Source: CAZPMO01 sp964587515
GTDB lineage: Bacteria; Pseudomonadota; Alphaproteobacteria; MPNO01
DNA: 24,226 nucleotides
Assembly: GCA_964587515.1 (NCBI GenBank)
Contig: CAZPMO010000063.1
Coordinates: forward strand, 1 to 24,226
Reading direction: 5' to 3'
The notes below the pieces were generated by a model that saw only the letters and a list, made by a program, of their open reading frames with translations, had not been told where the DNA came from and searched no databases. Made by a program: the position numbers and the translations under genes. This document shows, piece by piece, positions 23,583-24,226 of this stretch (positions are counted from its first letter, which is position 1; each line of letters starts with the position of its first letter).

Positions 23583-23669
23583 TCCCCATTTCGATGGAAC
23601 GGATTATACAACTAGTGATGAGTTCGAACAAGACTCGTTTCGTGCGTGGGTGAGTCCTCGCGAACCCGC

Positions 23670-24107
23670 TCAGCGTGTGAGGTCCCACAGCAATAAATTC
23701 TCCAGCCCCTTCTCCGAGCGCAACACACCCTTGCTCCGGTGATGCCGCAGAGACGACCCGACCCGCTTGCTCACGGTCCTTACCAGCCCCGCGTCCGATG
23801 TGTTCATACCGCGCTCGGCCATGACGTGTTGCGTCAGCTCCACGCCTGTCATGGGGCGCTTGGTTTCCCGTAGTGCCTCGAATATCACCCGCGCGACTTC
23901 ACCCTTGTACGCGGCGTGACGAGGCGGCAGAGGCTTGGGCTTGATGTCCTCTAGCTCGATATCGGGGACGAACATGCGTAGCGTGGCGTCAAGGTGATCC
24001 AGATCGATCACCAGTTGTCGGACCCTCGCTTGGTGGTGCTCCATCTGCCCGGCCAGTTCGGCGCGCTTTCATATCAGCGAGTTGATCGTGTGTTCGTTTT
24101 CCATCAT
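23670..24107 (-). pseudogene. Helix-turn-helix-like accessory protein with in-frame TGA near the start
   Basis: The frame from 24107 reads MMENEHTINSLI, then TGA (24071-24069), then KRAELAGQMEHHQARVRQLV and on to a stop at 23670. The part after the TGA could restart at 24044, giving 124 residues. An N-terminal coiled-coil-like segment (QARVRQLVIDLDHLDATLRM) leads to a winged-helix-like domain (GEVARVIFEALRETKRPMTG, VELTQHVMAERGMN, VSKRVGSSLRHHRSKGVLRS). I recognise the layout as a common hypothetical family of alphaproteobacterial accessory DNA, where Arg stands at the stop position. A single CGA-to-TGA change would explain it. GAGGG precedes the ATG. Function is unknown; DNA binding is inferred. 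Confidence 0.6.
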
Positions 24108-24175
24108 GCGGCCCTCTGCCAGTAGCCTTTCCATTGGCTCGACACGGGATGCGTGAGCGCGGCGTTGACGGCCAC
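24104..24175 (-). CDS. Possible 23-residue ORF overlapping the helix-turn-helix gene
   Basis: From a GTG at 24175 the frame reads VAVNAALTHPVSSQWKGYWQ and ends RAA with a TGA that overlaps the next ATG as ATGA. The composition looks protein-like, with two Trp and a Tyr. An upstream in-frame TGA limits it. It may be a short coupled peptide or the decayed tail of a larger gene lying beyond the window. The remaining 24176-24226 shows no gene. Confidence 0.25.
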   Translation of the reverse strand: MAVNAALTHPVSSQWKGYWQRAA

Positions 24176-24226
24176 TAGAGCGTTTCACGGTTTGACGGAA
24201 GCGTAGCCTGCGTTTTGGAAGTAATT

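Noticed and set aside
23590..23654. 19-codon ORF MERIIQLVMSSNKTRFVRG after the hairpin
   Set aside because: No ribosome site and no recognisable pattern; too short to support.
1..24226. CRISPR array, tRNA or rRNA genes, toxin-antitoxin or defence operon
   Set aside because: No regularly spaced repeat array, cloverleaf or rRNA-like stretch was seen, and no recognisable defence genes; the only tandem arrays are the short ones listed.

Overview
The window is GC-rich chromosomal DNA that looks alphaproteobacterial. The evidence is gene content and order: a secB / fxsA / Tim44-like / mltA / Smr / hslVU / hisB-hisH-hisA-hisF-hisE neighbourhood, plus a DUF2336 protein, a DUF2628 protein and dapD next to a pyrimidine-5'-nucleotidase-like HAD gene. 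Many neighbours share stop and start codons (ATGA or TTGA overlaps), so the operons look tightly coupled. The sequence carries one run of 10 N (12541-12550) inside lutB, so it comes from a scaffolded assembly. I cannot name the species.

Layout. 1-1941 (minus): HAD hydrolase, dapD, and dapE cut by the window edge; this is lysine / diaminopimelate synthesis. 2095-6865 (plus): a cyclic-di-GMP block made of a PAS / degenerate-GGDEF / EAL phosphodiesterase, a PAS-PAS-GAF-GGDEF diguanylate cyclase and a DUF2336 HEAT-like protein. 6914-8577 (minus): secB, a histidine phosphatase and fxsA. 8722-14958 (plus): Tim44-like protein, mltA, a secreted phytase-like esterase, lutA-lutB-lutC (lactate oxidation) and an Smr-domain nuclease. 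14955-17721 (minus): hslU, hslV (with a possible heat-shock promoter) and a cyclic-nucleotide-binding plus FHA protein. 17918-22551 (plus): hisB, DUF2628, hisH, a GNAT acetyltransferase, hisA, hisF, hisE and an HIT hydrolase.

The last kilobase is different. From 22556 a comM/yifB gene runs on the minus strand, but only its C-terminal 40% is present. At about 23170 the homology stops abruptly and looser, less GC-rich DNA begins. This DNA holds a structured inverted-repeat site at the junction, a 43-residue basic small protein, and a helix-turn-helix-like gene interrupted by an in-frame TGA near its start. I read it as the edge of an integrated element inserted in comM, although no integrase is visible before the window ends.

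Functionally, most of the window is housekeeping: amino acid synthesis, protein export and quality control, and cell-wall turnover. The parts most worth a second look are the comM junction, the tandem hairpin units in the his operon, the three-unit repeat ahead of hisB, the lutABC insertion between mltA and smr, and the CNMP-FHA regulator. I did not find a clearly new multi-gene defence or mobile system.
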